This document shows, one piece after another, positions 42,454 to 51,633 of a DNA stretch of 64,000 nucleotides. Position 1 is the first letter of the stretch. Every line of letters starts with the position of its first letter. The position numbers and the translations under genes were made by a program. The DNA is from Thermostichus sp047462415 (GTDB lineage Bacteria; Cyanobacteriota; Cyanobacteriia; Thermostichales; Thermostichaceae), in the NCBI RefSeq assembly GCF_047462415.1, contig NZ_JANSJE010000004.1, positions 1 through 64,000 of the forward strand. The letters are read 5' to 3'. The notes beneath the pieces are model-generated. The model was not told the origin of the DNA. It saw only the letters and a list, made by a program, of their open reading frames with translations, and made no database searches.

Positions 42454-44331
42454 TTACACGGGCAGTAGGTCGGTATGCACCTCTTCCATCTGCTTGGAGA
42501 GAAGCCGCTGCAGGCTCCCTCTGGCTTCGGGGAAGTTGGGAGAAATTTCCAAAGCCGAGCGAAAGTGATCGATGGCCTGCTCCAGCTTGCCTTGGCGGGC
42601 CAAGACGGATCCCACGCGATAGTGGGCCATGCCGTAGCTGCCGTTGCTGCGCATCGCCCGTTGATAGCTGGACACCGCCGAGCTCAGATCCCCCTTGATA
42701 CGGGCCACTTCCCCCAAGCCAAAGTGGGCTTCGGGCAAATCTGGGTCTTCTCTTAACGCTTGTTCAAACTGTTGCACAGCCTCTTGCACCTGCTGGGGCC
42801 AGACAAACTTGCGCCCGGAGGCGTCGCGGTGTTTTTGACTCAAATAGGACAAGCCGATGGCAGCAACCGCCTCAGGCAAGTTGGGCACCAGCCCCAGAGC
42901 TCGCTGGTAGCTCTTGATGGCTTCGTTGTGCTGCTCCTGGGCCGCTAAGACCAAGCCCAGCCCGTAGTAGGCGCGGCCCTGCTGGAGCTTGGAGGAGCTG
43001 CCGGAGAGGAGCACCTGGCTGAACTCTTGGCCAGCCTGGGCCAGACGCCCCGCATGAACCATGGCCAAGCCCAGATCCACCCGCACAGCAGCGGCTAATT
43101 CGGGATCCAGATCGAGATTGAGGGCGGTTTGAAAAGCTGCTATTGCCGCTTTCAACTGGCCCTTGCGCATCAGCGCTTGCCCCATCAGGTGGTGGGCCAG
43201 GCCCAGGCGATCGTTCAATTCCAAAGCAGACCAACAGGAATCGATCGCCTCGTCCCATTGCCCCAACTTGAGGCGAATTTGAGCAATACGGAGGTGGGCC
43301 TGGCTGAAGTGGGGATCCAACTCAAGGGCCTTTTGTTGCTGGGCCAAGGCTTCTGCCCAGTTGCCTTTCTCGGCCCAGGCTTGGCCGAGCAGGCTATGGA
43401 TCTCAACTTGAGCAGATCCCTGGGTGAGGGACAGGGCCTCCTGAAACCGCTCCACTGCCTCAGGAACTTGATTGGCCTGTAAAAAGGACAAACCTTCTGC
43501 CAAAGGATCAGAGGATCCCTCTCGCTTAAAGGTGTTGACAGCACGCCGGCCTTTCCACCCCAGCCAGCCCCCCCCTGCAGCCAGGAGCAACAGAGGGATC
43601 CCTACTCCCAGCGATCTGGCCCGGGCAGGGACGTCGGGCTGCCGGAAAGAATGCACCACCAACCCGGCCCCCAGCAGGAGAGACAAAGCCAGGGCTCCCC
43701 CCAGGAAGGGTCGTAGGGTAGGTTGGTGCAACTGCTGGCCAAGCGCCTGAACGTTGACCGGAAGGCTGATGGGAGAACTGGGGCGAGCAGGGGCAGTCGT
43801 GGGCGGAGAGGTCGGGATCCCAGCTTGGGCCTGTGCAGAGCCATGAGCAGCAGGAGACTGACTTGGGTCAGGCTCTGAGCGTCGCTCTTTCTGGGTTTTG
43901 GGAACCGGCGCCTCTAGAGTTTTAACTTTGCGAAAATCAGAGCTGCCATCGGGATCCACAACAGGTTTTTGGGCATCCAGCACCTTGATCTCGGAAATCT
44001 TGGCGTCCGGCAATACAATCTGCGTGGCGTCGGCACCGCTTTTCCCAGAAGACAAATAGAAGACTTTTTTCCACTGCGGCTGTGTTTCTCCCTGCAGCCG
44101 ACCGTACACCACCAGTTGGCTGACTCCCTGCACCGGCGCGCCTTCCAATTGGTCGGCAACCCGCTGCAACACCATAGAGCGGCTGAACAGTCCCTGCTGT
44201 GGGAGCTCCACCATCAGGTAAAGGACATCTTGTTTCAGCGCCGAACGGCTTGGCAGGGGAGCAAGGGCCTTCTGCAAAGCCGCGATCAAGGTTTCCACGC
44301 TGCGAGCAGCAGATGAGTCATCCATAAGCAT
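42454..44331 (-). CDS. TPR-repeat membrane protein
   Basis: About 625 residues. The first 130 (VETLIAALQKALAPLPSRSAL, QGVSQLVVYGRLQGETQPQW) form a globular domain I cannot name. A Pro/Ser-rich linker follows, then two hydrophobic segments (GGALALSLLLGAGLVVHSF and GVGIPLLLLAAGGGWLGW). From about residue 280 onward there are around eight tetratricopeptide repeats, e.g. AEALAQQQKALELDPHFSQA and AIDHFRSALEISPNFPEARG. It probably scaffolds a membrane complex. ATG 44325 is equally possible. Confidence 0.8.
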   Translation of the reverse strand: MLMDDSSAARSVETLIAALQKALAPLPSRSALKQDVLYLMVELPQQGLFSRSMVLQRVADQLEGAPVQGVSQLVVYGRLQGETQPQWKKVFYLSSGKSGADATQIVLPDAKISEIKVLDAQKPVVDPDGSSDFRKVKTLEAPVPKTQKERRSEPDPSQSPAAHGSAQAQAGIPTSPPTTAPARPSSPISLPVNVQALGQQLHQPTLRPFLGGALALSLLLGAGLVVHSFRQPDVPARARSLGVGIPLLLLAAGGGWLGWKGRRAVNTFKREGSSDPLAEGLSFLQANQVPEAVERFQEALSLTQGSAQVEIHSLLGQAWAEKGNWAEALAQQQKALELDPHFSQAHLRIAQIRLKLGQWDEAIDSCWSALELNDRLGLAHHLMGQALMRKGQLKAAIAAFQTALNLDLDPELAAAVRVDLGLAMVHAGRLAQAGQEFSQVLLSGSSSKLQQGRAYYGLGLVLAAQEQHNEAIKSYQRALGLVPNLPEAVAAIGLSYLSQKHRDASGRKFVWPQQVQEAVQQFEQALREDPDLPEAHFGLGEVARIKGDLSSAVSSYQRAMRSNGSYGMAHYRVGSVLARQGKLEQAIDHFRSALEISPNFPEARGSLQRLLSKQMEEVHTDLLPV

Positions 44332-44503
44332 AAGGCTAGAAAGAGGGAGAAAAAAAGTCTTGCAACAACCCCAAAAGGGATCCACTTCTTTTGGCAAAGA
44401 TGGGCGCTCTGCAGCCAGAAGCCAAAGTATTTGACCTCATCTTGCTGCCTCATCGTCATTATGTTCAGCCTGCCGTCATCCGTCAATATACTGAAAGAGT
44501 CTG

Positions 44504-45310
44504 TTACAAATGGGCCCGCCGGCCAATTTTGGGGCGGAAGAGGTGGGCGTGGTCAGGGCTGTAGAGCCGCGAGCGGGCCGAGCCGGCTCCTGCCAAGCCC
44601 CGTAGGGCGGGACTGATGAGGTAGAGCACGGTGCGTTCCAGGCTGGCTTGCCGGGTGAGGGCCGCCATCTCCGCCAGGGATCCCAGCCAGATTCGCTCGT
44701 CCGGCCAGCCCAGACGGTAGCAAATGGCCACAGGGGTATCGGCGGGATAGTGGGTCATTAGATCCGCCTGGGCCTGTTCCACATGGCGGGCGCTCAGATA
44801 CAGACACAAAGAGGCGCGGTGGGCCGCCAGACTGGCCAGGGCTTCCGCTGCCGGCACACGCGTCCGGCCACTGGCGCGGGTGAGGATGATCGTCTGCACC
44901 AGCTCCGGCACCGTTAGCTCCACCTGCAGACGGGCGGCTGCCAGTTGAAAGGCGCTCACCCCCGGCACGATCTCAAACGGGATCCCGGCCTCCGCCAGCC
45001 GAATCAGCAACTCGTGCAGAGCGCCGTAAAGAGACGGATCCCCATCCTGCAGCCGCACCACCCGCCGCCCTGCCTTGACCCGCTCCACCATCTGGGGCAG
45101 CAGCGTTTCCAAGGTGAAAGCGCGTGTATCGATGGCCTCCACCCCAGGGCGACAATGGGTCAGCAGCCCCTCCGGCACCAAAGAGCCTGTGTAGAATACT
45201 ACATCTGCTTCCGCGAGCACTCTCTGGCCCCGCAGGGTAATCAGCTCGGGATCCCCGGGGCCGGCGCCGACAATGTGCACAGGCCAGTAGGACGAAGTCT
45301 CCTCGCTCAT
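44504..45310 (-). CDS. cobM: Precorrin-4 C11-methyltransferase
   Basis: 268 residues. CobM/CbiF adds a methyl to C11 of the corrin ring. The tetrapyrrole methylase fold is seen in VHIVGAGPGDPELITLRGQR, ADVVFYTGSLVPE, RLQDGDPSLYGALHE and PGVSAFQLAAA. ATG 45310 is the family start; the open frame to 45442 runs into a REP repeat. It may be cotranscribed with ispD upstream, although the REP copy G lies between them. Confidence 0.93.
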   Translation of the reverse strand: MSEETSSYWPVHIVGAGPGDPELITLRGQRVLAEADVVFYTGSLVPEGLLTHCRPGVEAIDTRAFTLETLLPQMVERVKAGRRVVRLQDGDPSLYGALHELLIRLAEAGIPFEIVPGVSAFQLAAARLQVELTVPELVQTIILTRASGRTRVPAAEALASLAAHRASLCLYLSARHVEQAQADLMTHYPADTPVAICYRLGWPDERIWLGSLAEMAALTRQASLERTVLYLISPALRGLAGAGSARSRLYSPDHAHLFRPKIGRRAHL

Positions 45311-45365
45311 CTGCTCTCCTCTCGCCCCAGCAGCCTGCATCCTAACAGCAGCCGATCCCCCAAAA

Positions 45366-45404
45366 CTCCCCTCTCCTTTTGGGAGAGGGGTTGGGGGTGA
45401 GGGC
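45366..45404. repeat. REP-like hairpin repeat, copy G
   Basis: Single unit, CCCCTCTCC-TTTT-GGGAGAGGGG with a GTTGGGGGTGAGGG tail. It sits in the 115-base gap between ispD and cobM, both on the minus strand, and would be transcribed as part of any joint message. Confidence 0.87.
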
Positions 45405-45425
45405 GACAGAGAGTAAGGGATTAAG

Positions 45426-46133
45426 CTAACGCGCCAGCTCAAGGCGCTGCTGTAGAATTTGCTCGGCCAGCACCAGATCCCAGGGGGTGGTTAACTTCAG
45501 GTTAGACTCCTCCCCTTCCACGATGTAAACCGGCCAACCCAGCTTCTCGAACAGGGCTGCGTCATCGGTTACCTGCCACCCCTGGGCCAGCGCCTCCCGA
45601 TGGGCTTGCCACAAGAGCGACAGGCGAAACCCCTGCGGTGTCTGAGCTGCCCACAGCCGGCTGCGCTCCGGTGTCGATTGGATTTGGATCCCCTTGGGGC
45701 CGGTCTCGGTGACTTTGATCGTATCCTTGACAGGGATCGCCGCAATCAAGCCGTCCACCTGCTCCAGAGCGGCGCTGCAGCGATCGAACAATTCAGGGGT
45801 GGCCAAGCAGCGGGCTCCATCGTGGATCAGCACCCGCTCCACCGTTCCCAACCCATAGAGATACTCCACCCCCCTGTAAACCGACTCCTGCCGCGTCGCC
45901 CCTCCTTGCAGAAGCTGCACCGGCGTGGACAGCTCGATGGACGCCAGGATCTGCTCCATGGCCGGCCAATCGCCGGGCTGGGAGAGAATGCCGATCCACT
46001 CAATAGAACCGGCCCGATCCGCCGCCTGCAACGTCCAAGCCAAGATGGGCTGGCCCAAAAGCGGCAGCAACAGCTTGTTGACCGCCGCCCCCATCCGCTT
46101 GCCACTCCCGGCCGCCGGGATCAACAGGTGCAT
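45426..46133 (-). CDS. ispD: 2-C-methyl-D-erythritol 4-phosphate cytidylyltransferase
   Basis: 235 residues. IspD activates MEP with CTP in the non-mevalonate isoprenoid route that feeds carotenoids, phytyl and quinone tails. Motifs: LIPAAGSGKRMGAAVNKLLLPL (CTP loop), VLIHDGARC, AIPVKDTIKV, WAAQTPQGFR and VTDDAALFEKLG. ATG 46133 (MHLLIPAAG) is the common start; ATG 46160 would add nine residues. Confidence 0.93.
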   Translation of the reverse strand: MHLLIPAAGSGKRMGAAVNKLLLPLLGQPILAWTLQAADRAGSIEWIGILSQPGDWPAMEQILASIELSTPVQLLQGGATRQESVYRGVEYLYGLGTVERVLIHDGARCLATPELFDRCSAALEQVDGLIAAIPVKDTIKVTETGPKGIQIQSTPERSRLWAAQTPQGFRLSLLWQAHREALAQGWQVTDDAALFEKLGWPVYIVEGEESNLKLTTPWDLVLAEQILQQRLELAR

Positions 46134-46256
46134 GGGATCCAAAAGTGCATCCAACCGCATCCCAGTTTACAGCCAGGGAGGGCCAGGCTTGGCCCTCCTC
46201 ATCGTTGACAGTGGCGATTGGTGCCGCTGGATCCCCCTCAGAGCCGGGGTGCCGCC

Positions 46257-47663
46257 TCAAGGTTGGTCCAACTCGGCGGAAGCAATCACAAAATCCGGGT
46301 AGGCCACGTTACCATGCTCGCCCACATCCAAGCCGGCCAGCTCCTCTTCGGCACTGGTGCGCAGGCCAACGGTTGCCTTGAGGATCAAAAACAGGATCAA
46401 GCAGGTGAGGAAAGGCCAGAAGAAATAGGCTAGAGCGCCCACAACTTGTACCCCAAATTGCGCCCAGGTCACCCCTGAATCGGCGTGGGCAAACCAAGGG
46501 ATCCCTGCTGCCAACACCCCCCAAATACCGCAGGTGCCGTGTACCGAAACGGCGCCCACCGGGTCGTCAATCTTCAGCACCGTATCCAGAATCACCGCCG
46601 AGATGACCACCAGGATCCCGGCCACCGAACCGATGATCAAAGCTCCCAGAGGGTGGACAGTGTTGCAAGGAGCGGTGATCCCTACCAAGCCGGCCAGCAC
46701 CCCGTTGGCGGCAAAGGTCATATCCGGCTTGCCAAAATGCGCCCAGCAGGTGATCATCGCCCCAATGGCCCCTGCCGAAGCGGCTAGCAGCGTGTTCATG
46801 GCAATCCAGCCGATATCGGGGCTGGCGGCTGTGGTCGAGCCAGCGTTGAACCCAATCCAACCCAAGGTGAGGATAAACACTCCCAGCATCCCTAGGGGCA
46901 GGTTGTGGCCGGGAATCGCCCGCGGCTCGCCGTTGGGGCCGTACTTGCCGATGCGAGGGCCAAGCACCATGGCCCCGGCCAAGGCGGAAGCGCCCCCCAC
47001 CAAATGCACTACGCCCGAACCGGCAAAGTCGATGAAGCCCAGATTTTCCAGCCAGCCGCTAGTGCCACCGTTGTAGTCGCCGAAGAGACCATTCCAGGCC
47101 CAGCCCCCCGAGATGGGGTAGATCAGCCCAGAGATGACGACAGAGTAGATGAGGTAGGCCACGAACTTGGTGCGCTCCGCCATGGCCCCGGAAACAATGG
47201 TGGCAGCGGTGGCGGCAAACACCATCTGGAAGACAAAGAAGGTGAAGGGCCAATCCCCTGCTTCGTGGGCTTGCTGCCAACTGAAAGCAAACCAGCTCCT
47301 GCCAAAGAAGCCAGTATTTTCTCCAAACATCAGGCCAAACCCGATGAACCAAAAGGCGCAACAGCCCATGCAAAAGTCCATCAGGTTTTTCATCATGATG
47401 TTGGCGGCATTTTTGGCGCGGGTAAAGCCCGTCTCCACCATGGCGAACCCCGCCTGCATGAAGAACACCAAGGCTGCCCCCACCAGCGTCCAGACAATGT
47501 CAGCATGTTCCTGTACGACTTCCGCGTCCTGGGCGAAGGCACTCCCCTGGCCCAATAGGAAAACCAGCGAAATCGTCAGAGCAGCAGTTAGACTCCACTT
47601 GGCCAGTCGCCCAAGCCGCTGAGGTAGCGGGTTCTTATGCTTTTGGATCATCGTTGTAGACAT
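46257..47663 (-). CDS. amt: Ammonium transporter
   Basis: 468 residues with an N-terminal signal sequence (LTAALTISLVFLLGQGSAFA), as in cyanobacterial Amt1, then about eleven membrane helices. Typical blocks are FMQAGFAMVETGFTRAKNAANI, GSGVVHLVGGASALAGAM and HGTCGIWGVLAAGI, with the two pore histidines in those blocks. It lies downstream of glnB on the same strand with a strong hairpin in the gap. PII (GlnB/GlnK) is known to close Amt channels, so the pairing makes sense. ATG 47663 is chosen; 47651 is possible. Confidence 0.93.
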   Translation of the reverse strand: MSTTMIQKHKNPLPQRLGRLAKWSLTAALTISLVFLLGQGSAFAQDAEVVQEHADIVWTLVGAALVFFMQAGFAMVETGFTRAKNAANIMMKNLMDFCMGCCAFWFIGFGLMFGENTGFFGRSWFAFSWQQAHEAGDWPFTFFVFQMVFAATAATIVSGAMAERTKFVAYLIYSVVISGLIYPISGGWAWNGLFGDYNGGTSGWLENLGFIDFAGSGVVHLVGGASALAGAMVLGPRIGKYGPNGEPRAIPGHNLPLGMLGVFILTLGWIGFNAGSTTAASPDIGWIAMNTLLAASAGAIGAMITCWAHFGKPDMTFAANGVLAGLVGITAPCNTVHPLGALIIGSVAGILVVISAVILDTVLKIDDPVGAVSVHGTCGIWGVLAAGIPWFAHADSGVTWAQFGVQVVGALAYFFWPFLTCLILFLILKATVGLRTSAEEELAGLDVGEHGNVAYPDFVIASAELDQP

Positions 47664-47748
47664 GCTTTTCGACTTACCTAAAGTGACGGTACTTTTCACA
47701 ACGCACTAGTAGATAGGGCAAAAATCCCTCATTTGCCCACTGCAAGCC

Positions 47749-47779
47749 AGCCTGGGACTCGGGTCGAGCTACCCAGGCT
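47749..47779 (-). terminator. Hairpin between glnB and amt
   Basis: AGCCTGGG (47749-47756) pairs with CCCAGGCT (47772-47779), and inside it CTCG pairs with CGAG around a GGT loop. No U-run follows, so it more likely acts as an mRNA processing or attenuation structure than as a full terminator; it could set the ratio of PII to Amt. Confidence 0.55.
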
Positions 47780-47797
47780 CCAAGACCTTCACCTTCT

Positions 47798-48136
47798 CTA
47801 CAGGGCGTCCTGGTTGAGTTCGCCGGTGCGGATGCGAATGGTTTTCTCGACAGGGCTGATGAAAATCTTGCCGTCCCCGATTTCGCCGGTGCGAGCCGCC
47901 GCGATCAGCTTCTCGACCACCGTATCCACCAGGTCATCTTCGACCACGATCTCCACCTTCAGTTTTTGCAGGAACTCTACCGTGTACTCGGATCCCCGAT
48001 AGCGCTCGGTCTGTCCCTTTTGTCGACCAAAACCCCGCACTTCGCTCACCGTCATGCCGACGATGCCGGCGTTGACCAGGGCAATTTTCACCTCATCTAG
48101 CTTGAAGGGCCGAATTACAGCTTCGATCTTTTTCAT
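47798..48136 (-). CDS. glnB: Nitrogen regulatory protein PII
   Basis: 112 residues, canonical length. PII senses ATP/ADP and 2-oxoglutarate and controls NAGK, PipX, Amt and other targets. The sequence shows MKKIEAVIRPFKLDEVKIAL, the T-loop RGFGRQKGQTERYRGSEYTVEF with Ser49 (the residue phosphorylated in cyanobacteria) and Tyr51, the B-loop AARTGEIGDGKIFI, and the end TIRIRTGE. Transcription starts upstream at an NtcA site. First gene ahead of amt. Confidence 0.97.
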   Translation of the reverse strand: MKKIEAVIRPFKLDEVKIALVNAGIVGMTVSEVRGFGRQKGQTERYRGSEYTVEFLQKLKVEIVVEDDLVDTVVEKLIAAARTGEIGDGKIFISPVEKTIRIRTGELNQDAL

Positions 48137-48195
48137 TGGCCTCCCATATCCCCAGCAATTCCGCTAATTTCTAACACTACTAAAACCTGCAAATT

Positions 48196-48209
48196 GTAAA
48201 TCTAGATAC
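48196..48209 (-). promoter_or_regulatory. NtcA-binding site upstream of glnB
   Basis: Reading toward glnB, GTATCTAGATTTAC is an exact GTA-N8-TAC match to the NtcA consensus, 60 bases before the ATG. A TAGTGT (TAN3T-type -10) lies 16 bases further downstream. NtcA with 2-oxoglutarate would activate glnB (and perhaps amt) when nitrogen is scarce, as known for glnB in other cyanobacteria. Confidence 0.7.
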
Positions 48210-48309
48210 ATTTTCGTTCCTCTACTGAGAATGCCTACCACTCTAGATTTGCTCTCGTCAAGACCAGAAGGCCAAGCCCGGGCCACTCTAAGAAGTCTGC
48301 GCCGGCATC

Positions 48310-49704
48310 TCACGAGCTGGGTCTTTCAGCGGCCGTTGAGGATCGAGGAGAACCCAGACTGGCTGTGACGAGGGCCACCGCCAGCCACCACAGCATTTGT
48401 ACCTGGGGACGGTACCAGATGGTATCCACTAGGCCGTGGGCCATCATGCCGGTGCAAGCCGCTAAGCCTGCTGCCACCCACAGGCCCTCGGGATCCCGGG
48501 AGCTGAGCAAAGTGTTCCAGCCTCTCCAGCCGTGATCCCAGAGCACCAGCAAAAACCAGGCAAAAGCTAGGGATCCGATGAAGCCTGTCTCCACGGCGAG
48601 TTGCAGCGGCACCGAGTAGGCCCCAAGGGCGCTGAAGTTGCCCCGCTGGTAGAGGGGATAGACGCGGTTGAAGGCGACATTGCCGGGGCCGATCCCCAAG
48701 ATGGGAAAGTCGCGGATCATGTCCAGCGCGGCGGCCCAGACGTTGAGGCGAAAATTGTTGCTGGTGTCCAGCCGTCCCCAAAAGAGGCTCTGAGCCCGCA
48801 GCCGCAGGGGGCGTACTGTTACGATCGCAAGCAACAACGTGGCTGCCCCCCCTCCCAACAGAGCCGGCAGCGTCCAACGTCGCCAACGGGCTGGCAAGTG
48901 GGGGGTTTGCCATTGCGCCAGCAGCACCGCCATCATTCCCAGCGCTGCTAGGCCGCCAATCCAGGCGCCGCGGCTGTAGGTCAGCATCAGGCAGATGAAG
49001 TTGACGGCAGTTGTAAACCCAACCAAGAGCTTGATCCCCCAGCCCGGCCAGATGCAAGTGGCAGCCAGCCCCAGAGGGAGGAGCGGAACCAGGTAGCCCC
49101 CATACAAATTGGGGTTGCGCAGAAAGCTGTACACCCGCGTCAGGCCTGCCAAGCCCGATTCCGGATCCACCCAGGTGGCTAGCTCGGCAGCCCCGTAAAA
49201 GTATTGCCGCAGGCCATAGACCCCCATCCCCAAGCTGACCAAGAGCAGGGATCCGACGATCCAATCCCGGAACTGCAGTTGGCGAAGCAGACGCTGCAGC
49301 AGCAGATAGCCGGCCAGGTAGAGCGTCAACTTCAGCCAGCCGTCCCGCGCTGCATAGGGAACCGGCGACAGGATTGTGGCCAGGGTGGCTATGCCCCAAA
49401 ACAGGCCTAGGGGCAGATGGACGGGCAGCCAATTCGGGGTTTCCACCAGCCAGCCCAAGACCACAAGCGCCGCCATAGCCAGCAAAATCAGACCTAGGAT
49501 GCCGGTGGAGCTTTGGGCCGAAAAAAACCAGTAGAGCAGCACCAGGCCCAAACCGATCCAATCCAAGGTTTGGACGAGCCGGCTGCTTTTGCCCCACTGC
49601 CGCAGGGATCCCGACACTCGGCTCAAAAGGCTGCCCTGCCACCAGGACTCGATAGAGAAATCCCGCAGCAGCAGGCCGCGCCATGCTTGCGTTGCTCGTT
49701 GCAT
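48310..49704 (-). CDS. ictB: IctB-like O-antigen-ligase-family membrane protein
   Basis: 464 residues with about ten membrane helices. Sequence blocks GLRQYFYGAAELATWVDPES, YSFLRNPNLYGGYLVPLLPL, LTYSRGAWIGG and the Wzy-C-like block GIGPGNVAFNRVYPLYQRG match IctB of Synechococcus elongatus. IctB was named for a role in inorganic-carbon accumulation; the family is that of O-antigen ligases/polymerases, so a glycan-related function is also open. ATG 49704 is used; the frame opens at 49770. Confidence 0.88.
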   Translation of the reverse strand: MQRATQAWRGLLLRDFSIESWWQGSLLSRVSGSLRQWGKSSRLVQTLDWIGLGLVLLYWFFSAQSSTGILGLILLAMAALVVLGWLVETPNWLPVHLPLGLFWGIATLATILSPVPYAARDGWLKLTLYLAGYLLLQRLLRQLQFRDWIVGSLLLVSLGMGVYGLRQYFYGAAELATWVDPESGLAGLTRVYSFLRNPNLYGGYLVPLLPLGLAATCIWPGWGIKLLVGFTTAVNFICLMLTYSRGAWIGGLAALGMMAVLLAQWQTPHLPARWRRWTLPALLGGGAATLLLAIVTVRPLRLRAQSLFWGRLDTSNNFRLNVWAAALDMIRDFPILGIGPGNVAFNRVYPLYQRGNFSALGAYSVPLQLAVETGFIGSLAFAWFLLVLWDHGWRGWNTLLSSRDPEGLWVAAGLAACTGMMAHGLVDTIWYRPQVQMLWWLAVALVTASLGSPRSSTAAERPSS

Positions 49705-50015
49705 GACTCCTTCCAACACCCTAGGCTTCAGCTCATCTTCCGAGTTTATATCCCCAGCGGACAGGAGCAAGGGCGGGAAGGCAAGAGGGATCCCCTTTCT
49801 AGAAGGCTAATCTTTTCTTCCTGGGCTTGGCTTCAGGACTGGTTGTTTTAGAGGCAGCCCAAGACGAAACAAATTTGGGGGGAATTATCCCCCCATTAAA
49901 CTGCCCACCCGTCTCTTTTTGGCCGAGAGGTATCCAGAGATTTTGATAGCCTTGTCGAGACCAAGCTCGAAACATCACTTAGGCAACCGAGGCCAACGGG
50001 CGAAACTGAGATCCC
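49705..50015. other. Intergenic region upstream of ictB
   Basis: 311 bases without a clear gene. It contains one very stable small hairpin, TGGGGGG-AATTAT-CCCCCCA, with the stem at 49877-49882 and 49889-49894, surrounded by AT-rich sequence. Confidence 0.5.
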
Positions 50016-50189
50016 TTAACTTCTTGGGGAATCGAAAGGAGAAATCACCGATCCCGATTTGTCTGCATTCAAGGTTTGAGGATCGCAATAATGAATCTGA
50101 ACACGGGTAGGACGGCCTAAACCCAAAGCAGATCCCAGGCAGCGAGCCAGAACCTGTACCTTGAACTCCAGTTCGCCAATGGTGTCCAT
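50016..50189 (-). CDS. Small hypothetical protein
   Basis: 57 residues from ATG 50189 (MDTIGELEFKVQVLARCLGS). The sequence looks protein-like for the first 40 residues (LGLGRPTRVQIHYCDPQTLN) and less so at the end. A poor GGGAGGGGG-type sequence lies upstream. I recognise no family, and the coding assignment is tentative. Confidence 0.4.
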   Translation of the reverse strand: MDTIGELEFKVQVLARCLGSALGLGRPTRVQIHYCDPQTLNADKSGSVISPFDSPRS

Positions 50190-50563
50190 CGTTCGCAACC
50201 CCCTCCCGATGCCTATCCCTAAGCTCAATCTAGGAGAAGATTGATGATCTTTCTTCAGTGGGAACACAGAATTTGCCAAGCTAGGGCCAAATCAAAGATC
50301 ATGCAAAGCTGGCACCTTTTTTCAGAGAGAGGGAAGAGGCTTGAACCTGGCCCGGTTTTTTCTGGGGGATCCCGGACAAAGGGCGGGAGCATGCGCGTTG
50401 ATTTACGTAAAATAACGCCTAGAGAAACCACGGAAAAGGGCTGGAGACCAGTTGCAGTGGCGGCTCTGCGGAGGCTGAGCAACTTGCTGGGATCTGCAGC
50501 CGCCTCAATCAAACAGGTTGGCCAGGGATCCAGCCAGAGCGTTGATGAGGGGGCTAGGGTATT
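50190..50563. other. Region upstream of holA
   Basis: 374 bases with no supported gene. It contains the 22-base dyad at 50396-50417 and three stretches of T, and should hold the holA promoter. I could not place the -35/-10 boxes. Confidence 0.5.
50396..50417. promoter_or_regulatory. Candidate operator, 22-base dyad
   Basis: CGTT-GA-TTTACGTAAA-AT-AACG: a perfect 10-base palindrome TTTACGTAAA inside outer CGTT/AACG arms, 147 bases ahead of holA. The symmetry suits a dimeric regulator. No known consensus is claimed. Confidence 0.4.
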
Positions 50564-51544
50564 ATGCCCGTCTACCTTTACTGGGGAGATGACACCTATC
50601 GGCTGATGCAGGCGGTGCAGCAGTTGCGGGATCAAGTGCTGGATCCCGATTGGGCTGCTTTTAATTACGATCGCCTGCCACCGGAATCGACGCTTGTCGG
50701 CCTCAGCCAGGCCATGACGCCGCCCCTGGGATCCAACGCCCGCCTGGTTTGGCTGGAGGAGACGACACTCACCCAACATTGCCCGGAAGAGCTGTGGGAA
50801 GCAGTGGAGCGCACCCTGGCCCAGTTGCCCCCCACGACACATTTGCTGTTAACCAGCAGCAGCAAGCCGGACGGACGCCTCAAATCCACCAAAATCCTCA
50901 AGAAAGTGGCCATCGTCCGCGAGTTTCCCCAACTGCCTCCCTGGGATGAAGAGGGCATTCTTAGACAGGTATACAGCGAAGCCCGGCAACGGCATCTCAA
51001 GCTCAGCCCGGCGGCAGCCCAGAAGTTGGCCGAGGCGGTGGGCAACGACTCCCGCCGCTTGGCGATGGAATTGGAAAAGCTGGCTCTGTTTACAGCCGCT
51101 CAAGAGGATCCCATCTCCCCTGAGCAAATCGAGGCCTTGGTTCCCGCCAGCGCCTACAACAGCTTTCAACTGGCGGCCGCCCTGCGCCAGGGCAACTTGG
51201 ATCAGGCCCTGCCCATCCTGGCCCATCTGCTGGATCACAACGAGCCGGCCCTGAAGATCCTGGCAGTGTTGGTGGGCCAATTCCGCACCTGGCTGTGGGT
51301 ACGGCTGCTGCTGGAGGAGGGAGAACGGGATCCCAAAGTCATCGCCCAAAAAGCAGAGATCGCCAACCCCAACCGAGTTTACTTTTTACAGAAAGAGGTG
51401 GGATCCCTGGAAAGCGCAGCTCTGCTGAAGGCAATGCAGCAACTTTTGCAACTGGAATACCAGCTCAAGCAAGGTCAGCCAGAGCGAGAGGTGTTTCAAG
51501 AAGCCCTAATCCAGATCGCGACCATTCTCCGCAAATCCTGCTGA
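50564..51544 (+). CDS. holA: DNA polymerase III subunit delta
   Basis: 326 residues. HolA opens the beta sliding clamp during loading. The cyanobacterial form begins MPVYLYWGDDTYRLMQAVQQ and contains LLLTSSSKPDGRLKSTKIL, AVGNDSRRLAMELEKLALF and AALRQGNLDQALPILAHLLDHNEPALKIL, which correspond to the clamp-interaction and collar domains. Length is normal. It stands alone on the plus strand. Confidence 0.9.
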   Translation: MPVYLYWGDDTYRLMQAVQQLRDQVLDPDWAAFNYDRLPPESTLVGLSQAMTPPLGSNARLVWLEETTLTQHCPEELWEAVERTLAQLPPTTHLLLTSSSKPDGRLKSTKILKKVAIVREFPQLPPWDEEGILRQVYSEARQRHLKLSPAAAQKLAEAVGNDSRRLAMELEKLALFTAAQEDPISPEQIEALVPASAYNSFQLAAALRQGNLDQALPILAHLLDHNEPALKILAVLVGQFRTWLWVRLLLEEGERDPKVIAQKAEIANPNRVYFLQKEVGSLESAALLKAMQQLLQLEYQLKQGQPEREVFQEALIQIATILRKSC

Positions 51545-51633
51545 TCTTCCCCGTTTCTGTTACTCGGACTTCAGAGACAGTTCTGACAACAGCCCGAAGA
51601 CTTAATCGGCTTAGGTTACAGCCTTTTCCAGCT

